DNA of 64,000 nt from NCBI RefSeq assembly GCF_014655595.1, contig NZ_BNBL01000001.1, positions 412,310-476,309 of the forward strand. Reading direction: 5' to 3'. This document shows positions 1 through 7,914 of the stretch, piece after piece. The notes under the pieces are model-generated. The model did no database searches. It was not told the origin of the DNA and was given only the letters and a program-made list of their open reading frames with translations. A program made the position numbers and the translations under genes. Origin of the DNA: Streptomyces griseocarneus (GTDB lineage Bacteria > Actinomycetota > Actinomycetes > Streptomycetales > Streptomycetaceae). Within the stretch, counting starts at the first letter, position 1; every line of letters begins with the position of its first letter.

Positions 1-534
1 GCGCAGATACGCGCGGGCCCCCAGGTCGCCCTCGGCCGCCCGCGCCACGCCCGCCCAGTGCTCGCGCCCCAGCAGTACCGGATGCCCCTGGCCGCCCTCG
101 TAGGCCGCCGCCGCCAGATGCGCCCCGGCCCGGTGCGCGGCCAGCACCCGCGCGACGGCCGCCGCACCCACGCGCGGCTGGTCGACCAGCACGACCACCG
201 CCGCCGAGACGCCCGGGACCGCCGTCAGTGAGGCGAGCCCGGCCCGCAGCGAGGACCCCATGCCCCGCTCCCAGCGCGGGTTGTCCACGAGGACCCGGTC
301 CGGCGCCGGCGGCCCCAGCCGGGCCCGCACCTCGGCCGCGCCCGCGCCCAGCACCACGTGCACCGGCCCGCAGCCGCCCTCGTACAGCTGTCGCATCGCG
401 TGCTCCACCAGCAGGCCGCCCCGGTGCGCCAGGAGCGCCTTGGGGCGCCCGCCGAGCCGCCGCCCGCCCCCGGCCGCCAGCAACAGCCCCGCCACGCACG
501 CCTGTTTCGCACCCGTGTCCGCCGTTCGCGCCAT
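1..534 (-). CDS. MobA/MocA-like NTP transferase (partial, 3' end outside window)
   Basis: Read on the minus strand from the ATG at 534, the frame stays open for 178 codons to the window edge, so the C-terminus is missing. The start reads MARTADTGAKQACVAGLLLAAGGG, followed by RRLGGRPKALL. This is the N-terminal nucleotide-binding signature (LAAGxGxRxGxxKxLL) of the molybdopterin nucleotidyltransferase family. Further on, VVLVDQPRVGAAAV matches the usual metal-binding D-Q-P segment, and GHPVLLGREHW the later GHP motif. Family members transfer GMP or CMP to molybdopterin. Stand-alone MocA-like members often serve xanthine dehydrogenase, which would fit the allantoin genes next door, but that link is inference. 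The C-terminal half cannot be judged. Confidence 0.8.
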   Translation of the reverse strand, partial: MARTADTGAKQACVAGLLLAAGGGRRLGGRPKALLAHRGGLLVEHAMRQLYEGGCGPVHVVLGAGAAEVRARLGPPAPDRVLVDNPRWERGMGSSLRAGLASLTAVPGVSAAVVVLVDQPRVGAAAVARVLAAHRAGAHLAAAAYEGGQGHPVLLGREHWAGVARAAEGDLGARAYLR

Positions 535-691
535 AGCCCCTGCATACCGCATACCTGGGCGGATGTGCGCCGGACGTCAGTTCGTCACTCGTACGTGAAC
601 GCTCGGCCTGAATTTCGCTGTGCGTGTGGCGCGTCGCACGGAAATTGGCGTTAACTGATCCGCGCGAGCGAGTGCGGGAGGGGGACAAGTC

Positions 692-1093
692 GTGGCGGAA
701 GGCGCCGTAGTGGTGGAAGAGGAGCGAGCGGGTCGTTTCGGCGAGGAGACGGACCCGAGAGTCGACGAGCTGGGCGCCGCCGTGTCCCGGCTGCGCCGGG
801 AGCTGGCCGGGCACCCCGCCCCCTTACCGGACCGGGACGCCGCCGAGGACGAGCTGGCCGCCCTGGACGCCATGGCCCGCGCCGGCGCCCCCGACGTCTC
901 CCGGCTGCGCCGCTCCCTGCTGCTGGTGGCGGGCGCCGTGGGCTCCGTCAGCGCCCTGGCCCCCGCGCTCGGTGCCGTCCGCGCCGCCGTCGACCGCTTC
1001 GGCGAGCTCCCGGGCGCCCCGGCGGCCGGGAGGCCGGCGGGCGGGGCGGAGGCGGACGCGGCGGAGGTGCCGCGCCCCCGCGAGGGCTCCTGA
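692..1093 (+). CDS. Small conserved actinobacterial protein (DUF5955-like)
   Basis: 133 aa, GTG start. An acidic N-terminal stretch with the segment ETDPRVDELGAAVSRLRREL is predicted helical. A central DELAALDAMARAGAPDVSRL is followed by a hydrophobic segment LLLVAGAVGSVSALAPALGAV at about residues 78-98 and a Pro/Ala-rich tail. It resembles the DUF5955 family known from Streptomyces. No catalytic motif is visible and the function is unknown. It converges on the IclR gene downstream (20 bp apart), a position that I recall being conserved next to allR in other streptomycetes. The hydrophobic patch is too Ala/Gly-rich to call a membrane helix with confidence. Confidence 0.65.
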   Translation: MAEGAVVVEEERAGRFGEETDPRVDELGAAVSRLRRELAGHPAPLPDRDAAEDELAALDAMARAGAPDVSRLRRSLLLVAGAVGSVSALAPALGAVRAAVDRFGELPGAPAAGRPAGGAEADAAEVPRPREGS

Positions 1094-1112
1094 GCCCCCG
1101 CCGGGGCGGTGA

Positions 1113-1901
1113 TCAGGCGGTGACGGTGGTGGCGGCGAGCGCCTGCGAGAGCTCCGCGGCCACGACCTGCAGCAGCGGGACGATGCGTTCCGTGGCGGCC
1201 TCCGTGACCCGGCCCGCCGGGCCCGAGATCGAGATGGCCGCCGACGTCGGAGAGTCGGGCACCGGCACCGCGAGGCAGCGGACGCCGATCTCCTGCTCGT
1301 TGTCGTCCATCGCGAAGCCCGACTCGCGCACCCGCGCCAGCTCCGCCAGGAAGCCGTCGGGCGTGGTGATCGTCTTCTCGGTCGCGGCCGGCATGCCCGT
1401 GCGCGCCAGCAGCGCGCGGACCTCGTCGTCGGCGGACTGGGCGAGCAGCGCCTTGCCGACCCCCGTGGTGTGGGGCAGCACACGCCGCCCGACCTCGGTG
1501 AACATCCGCACCGAGTGGCGCGAGGGCACCTGCGCCACGTACACGACCTCGTCGCCGTCGAGCAGCGCCATGTTCGCGGTCTCGCCGGTCTCCTCGACCA
1601 GGCGGGCCAGGTGCGGCCGGGCCCAGGTGCCCAGCAGCCGGGCCGAGCTCTCGCCGAGCCGGATCAGCCGGGGGCCGAGGGCGTACCGGCGGTTGGGCTG
1701 CTGCCGTACGTATCCGCAGGCCACCAGCGTGCGCATCAGGCGGTGAATGGTGGGCAGCGGCAGACCGCTGCTCGCGGACAGCTCGCTGAGTCCGACTTCA
1801 CCGCCCGCGTCGGCCATCCGCTCGAGCAGGTCGAAGGCACGCTCGAGGGACTGGACGCCGCCACTGCTGGTGGCGGTTCGGGGCTCGGCGGACGAGGGCA
1901 C
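1113..1901 (-). CDS. allR: IclR-family repressor, AllR-like, of allantoin degradation
   Basis: 262 aa. The GTG start at 1901 is preceded by GAAGGAG at good spacing. An N-terminal winged helix-turn-helix (about residues 15-75) includes SLERAFDLLERMADAGGEVG and LPLPTIHRLMRTLVACGYV. The rest is the IclR ligand-binding domain (TGETANMALLDGDEVVYV, HTTGVGKALLA, GFAMDDNEQEIGVRCLAVPV). It is divergent from allantoinase across a 203-bp region carrying two inverted repeats. In S. coelicolor the equivalent IclR protein represses allantoinase and allantoicase genes. The same role here is inferred from order and family. Ligands such as allantoate or glyoxylate are plausible but not visible in the sequence. 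Confidence 0.88.
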   Translation of the reverse strand: MPSSAEPRTATSSGGVQSLERAFDLLERMADAGGEVGLSELSASSGLPLPTIHRLMRTLVACGYVRQQPNRRYALGPRLIRLGESSARLLGTWARPHLARLVEETGETANMALLDGDEVVYVAQVPSRHSVRMFTEVGRRVLPHTTGVGKALLAQSADDEVRALLARTGMPAATEKTITTPDGFLAELARVRESGFAMDDNEQEIGVRCLAVPVPDSPTSAAISISGPAGRVTEAATERIVPLLQVVAAELSQALAATTVTA

Positions 1902-1982
1902 GGCGCTCCTTCCGGGGTGGGGGGTGGCAGCAGCCTACCGGCCACGGCGGATGCCACGTGCGCGTTTCTGATGTGTGAAATC

Positions 1983-1996
1983 CATATTCCGATATG
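1983..1996. promoter_or_regulatory. Inverted repeat in the allR-allB divergent promoter
   Basis: CATAT-TCCG-ATATG is a perfect 5-bp dyad inside a wider A+T-rich stretch (about 1970-2005) in otherwise very GC-rich sequence. It lies 82 bp upstream of the allR start and is flanked by TGTGAAA repeats on both sides. IclR proteins of streptomycetes commonly bind short palindromes close to their own start, so autoregulation by AllR is a reasonable guess. Confidence 0.45.
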
Positions 1997-2049
1997 TGAA
2001 AGGTATTGACCGAAGCCGGTCCCGGTTGAAGACTGCCCGTCGTCGCCAG

Positions 2050-2070
2050 GCTTCAACAGAACGTTGAAGC
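2050..2070. promoter_or_regulatory. Perfect 8-bp inverted repeat upstream of allB
   Basis: GCTTCAAC-agaac-GTTGAAGC is a perfect dyad ending 34 bp before the allB GTG. A third half-site, GGTTGAAG, lies upstream at about 2025-2032. This is a likely operator for AllR or another purine-nitrogen regulator controlling allB-alc. Confidence 0.5.
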
Positions 2071-2104
2071 GACGGGTCGGTTCGGGCCGGCGGGAGGCCG
2101 TGGA

Positions 2105-3430
2105 GTGGACCTGATACTGCGCTCGACGCGGGTCGTGACACCGGGCGGCGTCCGCGCCGCCCGCGTCGCCGTCACCGACGGCCGGATCGCGGCGGTCCTG
2201 CCGTACGAGGACGGGACCGCGGCCGCCGTCGTCGAGGACCTCGGGGACGACGTCCTGCTGCCCGGCCTCGTCGACACCCACGTGCACGTGAACGACCCCG
2301 GCCGCACGGCGTGGGAGGGCTTCCCGAGCGCCACCCGGGCGGCGGCGGCCGGCGGCGTCACCACGCTCCTCGACATGCCGCTCAACAGCCTCCCGCCCAC
2401 CACCACCGTGGCGAACCTGCGGGCCAAACAGGCCGTGGCCCGCGACCGGGCGCACGTCGACGTGGGCTTCTGGGGCGGGGCACTGCCCGGCAACCTCGCC
2501 GACCTGCGACCCCTGCACGAGGCCGGGGTGTTCGGCTTCAAGGCCTTCCTCTCCCCGTCTGGCGTCGAGGAGTTCCCGCACCTGGGGCGCGCCGACCTCG
2601 AGGCCGTGGCCGGCGAGATCGCCCGCCTGGGCGGGCTGCTGATCGTGCACGCCGAGGACCCGGGGGAGCTGGCGGCCGCGCCGCAGCGCGGCGGCGCCCG
2701 CTACGCCGACTTCCTCGCCTCCCGCCCGCGCGCCGCCGAGAACGAGGCCGTCGCCGCGCTCGTGGACGTCGTACGCCGGGCCGGTACGCGCGTCCACGTG
2801 CTGCACCTGTCCTCCTCCGGCACGCTGCCCCTGATCGCCGCCGCCCGGGCCGGCGGCCTGCCCGTCACGGGGGAAACCTGCCCGCATTTCCTCACCCTCA
2901 CCGCCGAGGACGTGCCCGACGGCGCCACGGAGTTCAAGTGCTGCCCGCCCATCCGCGAGGCCGCCGACCGGGACGCCCTGTGGGCGGCGCTGGCCGACGG
3001 GACCGTCGGCTGCGTCGTCTCCGACCACTCGCCGTGCACGACCGACCTCAAGGTCCCCGACTTCGCCACCGCCTGGGGCGGCATCTCCTCGCTCCAGCTC
3101 GGCCTGCCCGCCGTGTGGACCGAGGCGCGGCGGCGCGGGCACACCCTCCACGACGTGGCCCGCTGGATGTCCGCCGGCCCCGCGGCCCTCGCCGGCCTGT
3201 CCCGCAAGGGCGCCATCGCACCGGGCCGCGACGCCGACTTCGCCGTCCTCGCCCCCGACGAGACCTTCACGGTCGACCCGGCCGCCCTCCACCACCGCAA
3301 CCCCGTCACCGCCTACGCGGGCCGGACGCTGTACGGCGTCGTCCGGTCCACCTGGCTGCGCGGCCGCCGGATCGCCGACCACGGCACCCCCCTGACCGAG
3401 CCCACCGGCCGACTCCTGGAGCGCGCATGA
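2105..3430 (+). CDS. allB: Allantoinase
   Basis: 441 aa, GTG start. It hydrolyses allantoin to allantoate in the purine/ureide pathway (cytosol). It is a cyclic amidohydrolase with the expected metal-site motifs in order: [14 protein letters not shown] (about residues 58-71), [10 protein letters not shown] (the Lys normally carbamylated), [25 protein letters not shown], and VVSDHSPC with the late metal-binding Asp. Length is normal. The stop overlaps the alc start by 4 bp (ATGA), so the two are translationally coupled. Expression is probably controlled by the divergent AllR. Confidence 0.95.
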   Translation: MDLILRSTRVVTPGGVRAARVAVTDGRIAAVLPYEDGTAAAVVEDLGDDVLLPGLVDTHVHVNDPGRTAWEGFPSATRAAAAGGVTTLLDMPLNSLPPTTTVANLRAKQAVARDRAHVDVGFWGGALPGNLADLRPLHEAGVFGFKAFLSPSGVEEFPHLGRADLEAVAGEIARLGGLLIVHAEDPGELAAAPQRGGARYADFLASRPRAAENEAVAALVDVVRRAGTRVHVLHLSSSGTLPLIAAARAGGLPVTGETCPHFLTLTAEDVPDGATEFKCCPPIREAADRDALWAALADGTVGCVVSDHSPCTTDLKVPDFATAWGGISSLQLGLPAVWTEARRRGHTLHDVARWMSAGPAALAGLSRKGAIAPGRDADFAVLAPDETFTVDPAALHHRNPVTAYAGRTLYGVVRSTWLRGRRIADHGTPLTEPTGRLLERA

Positions 3431-4587
3431 GCACGAGCGTCAGCGGCACCTCCCCGTTCACCGGCACCTCTCCGTTCACCGGCGACGCGAACCCCTACGC
3501 GGGCGGAGACCCCTACGCCGACTACCGCACCGCCGACTACCCGTTCACCGGCCTGCCCGACCTCGCCGACCGCCGCCTGGGCGCCTCGGTCGTCGCCGCC
3601 GGCGACGAGTTCTTCGCCGAGCGCGAGAACCTCCTGACGCCCGGCCCCGCCCGCTTCGACCCCGAACTCTTCGGCCACAAGGGCAAGATCATGGACGGCT
3701 GGGAGACCCGCCGCCGGCGCGGCGCCTCGGCCGACGCCCCGCACCCGGCGGACGACGACCACGACTGGGCCCTGATACGGCTCGGCGTCCCGGGGACCGT
3801 CCGGGGGGTCGTCGTCGACACCGCCCACTTCCGGGGCAACCACCCCCTGGCCGTCAGCCTCGAGGGCACCTCGCTGCCCGGCACCCCCTCGCCCGGGGAA
3901 CTCCTCGCCGACGACGTGCGGTGGGCCGTCCTCGTACCGCGCAACCCTGTCGGCGGCCACGCCGCCAACGGCTTCGGCGTCGACGCCGGCCGGCGCTTCA
4001 CCCACCTGCGGCTCAAGCAGTACCCCGACGGCGGCATCGCCCGGCTGCGCGTCCACGGCGAGGCCGTCCCGGACGCCGCCTGGCTCGCCGCCCTGGGCGT
4101 CTTCGACCTCGCGGCGCTGGAGAACGGCGGCCACGTCGAGGACGCCTCCGACAGCTTCTACTCCTCACCGTTCCACAGCATCCACCCCGGCAGGTCCCGC
4201 TCGATGGGCGAGGGCTGGGAGACCCGCCGCCGCCGCGACGGCGGCCACGACTGGGTGCGCCACCGCCTCACGGGACAGGCGGTCCTGCGGGCGGTCGAGA
4301 TCGACACCGGCTGCTACAAGGGCAACGCCCCGGGCTGGGCCACGGTGTCCGTCCTCGACGCCACCACGGGAGCCGACCCCGCCGGCGCCGCCGGCTGGCG
4401 CGAACTGCTGCCCCGCACCCGGCTGCAGCCCGACACCGTGCACCGCTTCCCGCTCGCCGGCGCCCCCACCGCCACGCACGTACGCCTGGAGATCCACCCC
4501 GACGGCGGCGTCGCCCGGCTGCGCGTGCACGGCTCGCTCACCGAGGAGGCCGCCCGCAGCCTGGAGCTCAGGGCCGCCCGGCCGTAG
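3427..4587 (+). CDS. alc: Allantoicase
   Basis: 386 aa, ATG start overlapping the allB stop. It splits allantoate into ureidoglycolate and urea. The body carries the two tandem allantoicase repeats seen throughout the family: DGWETRRRR...HDWALIRLG...[11 protein letters not shown] in repeat one (about residues 87-140) and EGWETRRRR...HDWVRHRL...[11 protein letters not shown] in repeat two (about 261-305). Each repeat ends in [19 protein letters not shown] or [18 protein letters not shown]. The first ~45 residues are an unusual extension with repeated SPFTG/YPFTG and PYA motifs, encoded partly by an 18-bp tandem duplication. The 3' end overlaps the convergent GNAT gene by 20 bp. Confidence 0.95.
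   Translation: MSTSVSGTSPFTGTSPFTGDANPYAGGDPYADYRTADYPFTGLPDLADRRLGASVVAAGDEFFAERENLLTPGPARFDPELFGHKGKIMDGWETRRRRGASADAPHPADDDHDWALIRLGVPGTVRGVVVDTAHFRGNHPLAVSLEGTSLPGTPSPGELLADDVRWAVLVPRNPVGGHAANGFGVDAGRRFTHLRLKQYPDGGIARLRVHGEAVPDAAWLAALGVFDLAALENGGHVEDASDSFYSSPFHSIHPGRSRSMGEGWETRRRRDGGHDWVRHRLTGQAVLRAVEIDTGCYKGNAPGWATVSVLDATTGADPAGAAGWRELLPRTRLQPDTVHRFPLAGAPTATHVRLEIHPDGGVARLRVHGSLTEEAARSLELRAARP
3445..3480. repeat. 18-bp tandem repeat in the 5' end of alc
   Basis: Two adjacent units, GGCACCTCCCCGTTCACC and GGCACCTCTCCGTTCACC, differ by one base and encode GTSPFT twice. A degenerate third echo (YPFTG) occurs at about 3541-3552. The duplication lies within the N-terminal extension outside the catalytic repeats. 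Confidence 0.85.
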
Positions 4588-5083
4588 CGGGGGCCAGGGG
4601 GCGGCTCATGAACAGGGCCGTCTCGCCCTCGGAGGACGTGCCGGTGTAGAGCGAGGTGTCCAGGCCGCACAGGACGAACCCCATCCGGCGGTAGGCCCGT
4701 ACGGCCGGGGCGGTCCGTGCGCCCAGTTCACGCCCGCGCGCGAGGGCACGGTCCATCAGGCCCGCGCCGATGCCCCGGCCGCGCCGGCCGGGGGAGACCC
4801 TGATGTCGGCGACGACCAGGCGGCGGTTCCACTCCTCGTACGCGAAGGAGACCGCGCCGCACAGCTCGCCGCCGGCGTCGGCGACGAGGACCTCCTGGTC
4901 CTCGCCCTCCTCGTCCTCGTCGTCCGGGTACACCTTGCGCAACTCGGGCTCCACCGGCACCTGGTGCAGTACGAAACCGTCGTCGGAGGCGGTCACCCGC
5001 AGGACGGTGCTCGTGGTGAAGGAGTTGTCCAGCTCGCGGGCGGCCCTCAGTTCGTCGGGGCGCGCCGGACGGTAGATCACCAT
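4568..5083 (-). CDS. GNAT-family N-acetyltransferase
   Basis: 171 aa. It begins MVIYRPARPDELRAARELD and carries the acetyl-CoA binding core at about residues 92-125: VVADIRVSPGRRGRGIGAGLMDRAL (motif A, R/Q-x-x-G-x-G/A). Motif B follows in VRAYRRMGFVLCGLDTSLY. An acidic loop DDEDEEGEDQE at about residues 55-65 is distinctive. It lies 9 bp after the TenA-like gene and is probably cotranscribed with it. The substrate cannot be told from sequence. The overall layout resembles GNATs annotated as streptothricin-type acetyltransferases, but I would not claim that activity. Confidence 0.85.
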   Translation of the reverse strand: MVIYRPARPDELRAARELDNSFTTSTVLRVTASDDGFVLHQVPVEPELRKVYPDDEDEEGEDQEVLVADAGGELCGAVSFAYEEWNRRLVVADIRVSPGRRGRGIGAGLMDRALARGRELGARTAPAVRAYRRMGFVLCGLDTSLYTGTSSEGETALFMSRPLAPATAGRP

Positions 5084-5092
5084 GCGGCCACT

Positions 5093-5767
5093 CTACGGGT
5101 CGGGCGTCCGAGCGAGCGTCTCCCAGAACATCGCCTCGTAGTCCTGCAACAGCCGTCCGTACCGGTGGGCCAGCGGCTCCGAGAGCCGCCCGCCGGCCAG
5201 CCCGCTTCCCGCGGCGGCCAGGGCCCGCTGCGCGCCCTCGGGGTCCGGTGCCGCGAAGAAGTCGAAGAAGCCGCACGCGGTGTCGTCGAAGCCGTAGTGC
5301 TCGCGCAGCGCCAGGCCGACGGTGGCGCAGTACTGGCCCCATGCCGCGAAGTTGGCGCTCAGCGCGACGACGACGTCCACGGGCTCGGCGCACAGCGCCA
5401 GCCAGGCCGCGTACGCCGGATACGCCTGGCAGCCGGCCCGCGGTTCATGGGCGCGCACCGCCGCCCCGTCGAGCCCGCAGGCGGTCGCGAGCGGGCCGAG
5501 CCGTTCGAGGGCGACGTCCTCGCCGCGCGCGAGGTGGTCGAAGAAGTCGGCGACGAGCGGCTGCCGCCCGGCGGCGGCCCGTTCGGCCAGGTGCGCGAAG
5601 CTGCGGCGGTCGCTCGTGATGACGTGGTGCTGTTCGAGGGCGAACGCCCCGACGGCCGCGCGGGGTGCGCGGCCCGCCGCGATCTCGGGGACGAGGCGGA
5701 CCGTGCCGCTGCCCGGTGCGAGCGTGCGGAGCGCGTCGTCGACGACTTCCCGGGCTGTACGGGTCAT
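5093..5767 (-). CDS. TenA/PqqC-like haem-oxygenase-fold protein
   Basis: 224 aa, all-helical composition. The segments VGAFALEQHHVITSDRRSF near the N-terminus and LQDYEAMFWETLA at the C-terminus match the TenA/THI-4/PqqC fold, where the terminal Glu of FWE lines the active site. CxxYxAYxxWLALCAEPVDVVVALSANFAAWGQYC in the middle matches the core helices. TenA proteins hydrolyse aminopyrimidines for thiamin salvage. No thiamin gene or TPP riboswitch is nearby, so the substrate is open. It is the first gene of a two-gene minus-strand unit with the GNAT downstream. Confidence 0.7.
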   Translation of the reverse strand: MTRTAREVVDDALRTLAPGSGTVRLVPEIAAGRAPRAAVGAFALEQHHVITSDRRSFAHLAERAAAGRQPLVADFFDHLARGEDVALERLGPLATACGLDGAAVRAHEPRAGCQAYPAYAAWLALCAEPVDVVVALSANFAAWGQYCATVGLALREHYGFDDTACGFFDFFAAPDPEGAQRALAAAGSGLAGGRLSEPLAHRYGRLLQDYEAMFWETLARTPDP

Positions 5768-5842
5768 GGCGCCAGCGTATCGGCGGGCGACGGGCCGCGG
5801 CGGCCGCTCCGGCCGTGCCGCCGCGCCGGGTTGCGCGCCGGG

Positions 5843-6001
5843 TTATTCGCGCGCCCCGCCCAGATAGAAGAGGAGGAAGAAGAAGGCGACGATGAAGTGG
5901 ACGGCGACGAGATAGATGAAGACCCGGACCGTCATGCCCATGGGGGCCCGGTCCTCCTCCACGAAGTCCCTGGCCCCGTCGCCGATCGCCTTGTCGCTCA
6001 T
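5843..6001 (-). CDS. 52-aa single-pass membrane protein (DUF6126-like)
   Basis: The ATG at 6001 overlaps the stop of the XRE-cupin gene (ATGA), so it is translationally coupled to it. The N-terminal ~22 residues are charged (MSDKAIGDGARDFVEEDRAP). Residues ~24-48 (MTVRVFIYLVAVHFIVAFFFLLFYLG) form one strong membrane helix with many Phe, and the protein ends GARE. It matches the small DUF6126 family of actinobacteria, whose function is unknown. The tight pairing with a cupin regulator suggests the membrane peptide is either the regulated output or a partner of the regulator. Confidence 0.8.
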   Translation of the reverse strand: MSDKAIGDGARDFVEEDRAPMGMTVRVFIYLVAVHFIVAFFFLLFYLGGARE

Positions 6002-6639
6002 GGCATTCCCCTCCTGGTCGGTGCGGCGCCGAGGCACAGCTCGGAGACGCCGCTCTGCATCAGCGTGTGCATGAACAGCAGGTCCACTCCGCCCGGCGAC
6101 GCCGCCGCGATGCGGTGCGGGGTGAGGGAGTCGAAGTGGGCGGCGTCCCCGACGCCGAGCAGGTGGGTGCTCTCGCCCAGCGTCAGACGCAGCTGCCCGC
6201 TGGTGACGTAGAGCCACTCCTCGCCCGGGTGCACCCGCACCAGCTCCTCCTGGCCGCCGCCCTGACGGACGTGCAGCCGCAGGGCCTGCATGGCCCGCCC
6301 GGAGCCGCCGGCCCGCCAGTACGTCCAGCCGCCGGCCTCCTGCGCCTCCATGCGGTCGGCCCGTACGATGGGGTCGCGGCCCTCGGGCACCTCGCCCAGC
6401 AGGTCGGACACGGTCGTGCCGTACGCCCGCGCCAGCGCGAGCAGCATCGGCAGCGACGGGGTCCGCCGGCCGGTCTCCAGCCGGGACAGATGGGCGGGCG
6501 ACAGTCCGGCCAGCGCGGCGGCGGCCTCCAGCGTCAGCCCGCTGCGCCGGCGCAGGGCCCGCAACTGCGGGGCCACGACGGGTATCTCTTCCGCGGCGCC
6601 CCCGGGGGGAGCGGGCCGCTGTTCGGGCGATGGGCTCAT
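5998..6639 (-). CDS. XRE-family transcriptional regulator with C-terminal cupin sensor
   Basis: 213 aa from the ATG at 6639 (MSPSPEQRPAPP). Residues ~25-82 form a lambda-repressor type HTH (LRALRRRSGLTLEAAAALAG, LSPAHLSRLETGRRTPSLPML). Residues ~140-208 form a cupin barrel (VHPGEEWLYVTSGQLRLTLG, HLLGVGDAAHFDSLTPHRIA). This HTH-cupin architecture is typical of small-molecule-responsive regulators such as SutR/PuuR relatives. The longer upstream reading was rejected because it would run through a cluster of palindromes that look like its own operator. It is coupled to the DUF6126-like gene and likely autoregulated. Confidence 0.88.
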   Translation of the reverse strand: MSPSPEQRPAPPGGAAEEIPVVAPQLRALRRRSGLTLEAAAALAGLSPAHLSRLETGRRTPSLPMLLALARAYGTTVSDLLGEVPEGRDPIVRADRMEAQEAGGWTYWRAGGSGRAMQALRLHVRQGGGQEELVRVHPGEEWLYVTSGQLRLTLGESTHLLGVGDAAHFDSLTPHRIAAASPGGVDLLFMHTLMQSGVSELCLGAAPTRRGMP

Positions 6640-6661
6640 GCTTCCGGTATAGACGCGGGCG

Positions 6662-6702
6662 TGCCTGTGAGGCAAAAAAATTGCCCGCGAGGCAAACTGC
6701 CT
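6662..6702. promoter_or_regulatory. Cluster of three inverted repeats upstream of the XRE-cupin gene
   Basis: Three dyads are packed into 41 bp. TGCCT-gtg-AGGCA (6662-6674) and GGCAA-aaaaa-TTGCC (6671-6685) overlap, and AGGCA-aac-TGCCT (6690-6702) follows. All share a TTGCC/AGGCA half-site. They lie 23-63 bp upstream of the regulator's start, between it and the divergent RNase gene, so they are probable operators for the XRE protein. Confidence 0.6.
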
Positions 6703-6776
6703 GTGATGAACGTCAGGGAAAACATCAGCCGATTGGCATTGACATGACATGTGCTACGCGCGTCATGCTTGTGTTC

Positions 6777-7199
6777 ATGACAACCCCCCAGCGCCCGGTG
6801 CGCTTCGCCGCGCTCATCGCCCTCACCTCGACGCTGCTCCTCGGTACCCCGGCCGTCGCCGCCACACACTCGGTCGCCGCCCCCGCCGCGGCCTCGGCTC
6901 CGGCCATGAAGGTCGTCGGCGACATCTGTTACTCCGACCTGCCCTCGCAGGCCCACGACACCATCCGCCTGATCGACCAGGGCGGCCCCTTCCCGTACCC
7001 CAAGGACGGGACCGTCTTCACCAACCGCGAGGGCGTGCTGCCCAAGCAGTCGAGCGGCTACTACCACGAGTACACGGTGATCACCCCGGGCTCGCCGGAC
7101 CGCGGCGCCCGACGGGTCGTGGCGGGCAAGAAGGCGCACGAGGACTACTACACCGGCGACCACTACCGGACGTTCGACCTGGTCGACTTCAGCTGCTGA
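6777..7199 (+). CDS. Secreted guanyl-specific ribonuclease (RNase Sa family)
   Basis: 140 aa. The ATG at 6777 gives a good signal peptide (MTTPQRPVRFAALIALTSTL, then LLGTPAVAA). The mature part, from about residue 44, matches Streptomyces RNase Sa throughout, including GPFPYPKDGTVFTNREGVLP and YYHEYTVITPG. The catalytic set maps to Glu98, Arg109, Arg113 and His129, equivalents of Glu54, Arg65, Arg69 and His85. Cys51 and Cys140 should form the family's single disulphide. It cleaves RNA after guanine outside the cell. No barstar-like inhibitor gene is seen beside it. A strong terminator follows. Confidence 0.95.
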   Translation: MTTPQRPVRFAALIALTSTLLLGTPAVAATHSVAAPAAASAPAMKVVGDICYSDLPSQAHDTIRLIDQGGPFPYPKDGTVFTNREGVLPKQSSGYYHEYTVITPGSPDRGARRVVAGKKAHEDYYTGDHYRTFDLVDFSC

Positions 7200-7216
7200 C
7201 GGACGACCGACGACGC

Positions 7217-7248
7217 GGGCCCCGCCACCCCTCCGGGTGGCGGGGCCC
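7217..7248. terminator. Hairpin terminator after the RNase gene
   Basis: GGGCCCCGCCACCC-ctcc-GGGTGGCGGGGCCC is a perfect 14-bp stem with a 4-nt loop, 17 bp after the RNase stop, followed by a short T-containing tail. Confidence 0.85.
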
Positions 7249-7300
7249 CTTCGTCTTCCCGGGCCCATCGCCGCCTTTCCGGGCTCAGTGCCGGACCCGT

Positions 7301-7320
7301 TGTACCTACTAGTATGTACA
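7301..7320. promoter_or_regulatory. Palindromic operator just upstream of the TetR gene
   Basis: TGTACCTACTAGTATGTACA is a 20-bp palindrome with one mismatched pair. It ends 8 bp before the preferred TetR start (GTG 7329) and contains the alternative ATG at 7314. The position and symmetry fit a TetR autoregulatory site. The mRNA may be leaderless or nearly so, because no Shine-Dalgarno sequence is visible. Confidence 0.6.
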
Positions 7321-7328
7321 CTGACCGC

Positions 7329-7901
7329 GTGAGCACCCCGGAACGCCTCATCGAGAGCACCCGTGAGCTGCTGTGGGAGCGCGGCTACGTCGGCACCAGC
7401 CCCCGCGCCATCCAGCAGCGCGCCGGAGTGGGCCAGGGCAGCATGTACCACCACTTCGCCGGCAAGCCGGACCTCGCCCTCGCGGCCGTCCGCCGCACCG
7501 CCGAGGAGCTGCGGGCCACGGCCGAGGTCCTCCTCGCCGGACCCGGCACGTCCCTCGAGCGGATCTCGGCCTACCTGCTGCGCGAGCGCGACGTCCTGCG
7601 CGGCTGCCCCATCGGCCGCCTCGCCCAGGACCCCGACGTCATGGCCGACCCGGCGCTGCGCCGCCCGGTCGAGGAGACCTTCGACTGGCTGCGCGGGCGG
7701 ATCGCCGGCGTTCTGGCCGAGGGGCGCGAGCGCGGCGAGTTGTCTCCCGGGCTCGATGCGGCGACGACCGCGTCGGCCGTCGTCGCCGTCCTGCAGGGCG
7801 GCTACGTCCTGGCCCGCGCCGCGGGCGACAGCGCACCGTTCCGCCAGGCCGTCGAGGGGGTACTGGCCCTGCTCGCCGCACACGCCACCGACCGCCCGTA
7901 G
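7329..7901 (+). CDS. TetR-family transcriptional regulator
   Basis: 190 aa from GTG 7329 (MSTPERLIESTRELLWERGY). The N-terminal HTH spans about residues 4-50 (TSPRAIQQRAGVGQGSMYHHF, then AGKPDLALAAV). The C-terminal ligand domain has the TetR_C pattern of the LmrA/YxaF type (LRGCPIGRLAQDPDVMADPAL, LDAATTASAVVAVLQGGYVLARAAGD). An ATG 15 bp upstream is possible but lies inside the palindrome, so I prefer the GTG. It sits 13 bp before the DUF4865 gene and very likely controls both. The inducer is unknown. Confidence 0.88.
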   Translation: MSTPERLIESTRELLWERGYVGTSPRAIQQRAGVGQGSMYHHFAGKPDLALAAVRRTAEELRATAEVLLAGPGTSLERISAYLLRERDVLRGCPIGRLAQDPDVMADPALRRPVEETFDWLRGRIAGVLAEGRERGELSPGLDAATTASAVVAVLQGGYVLARAAGDSAPFRQAVEGVLALLAAHATDRP

Positions 7902-7914
7902 GGGGAGGACGCCC

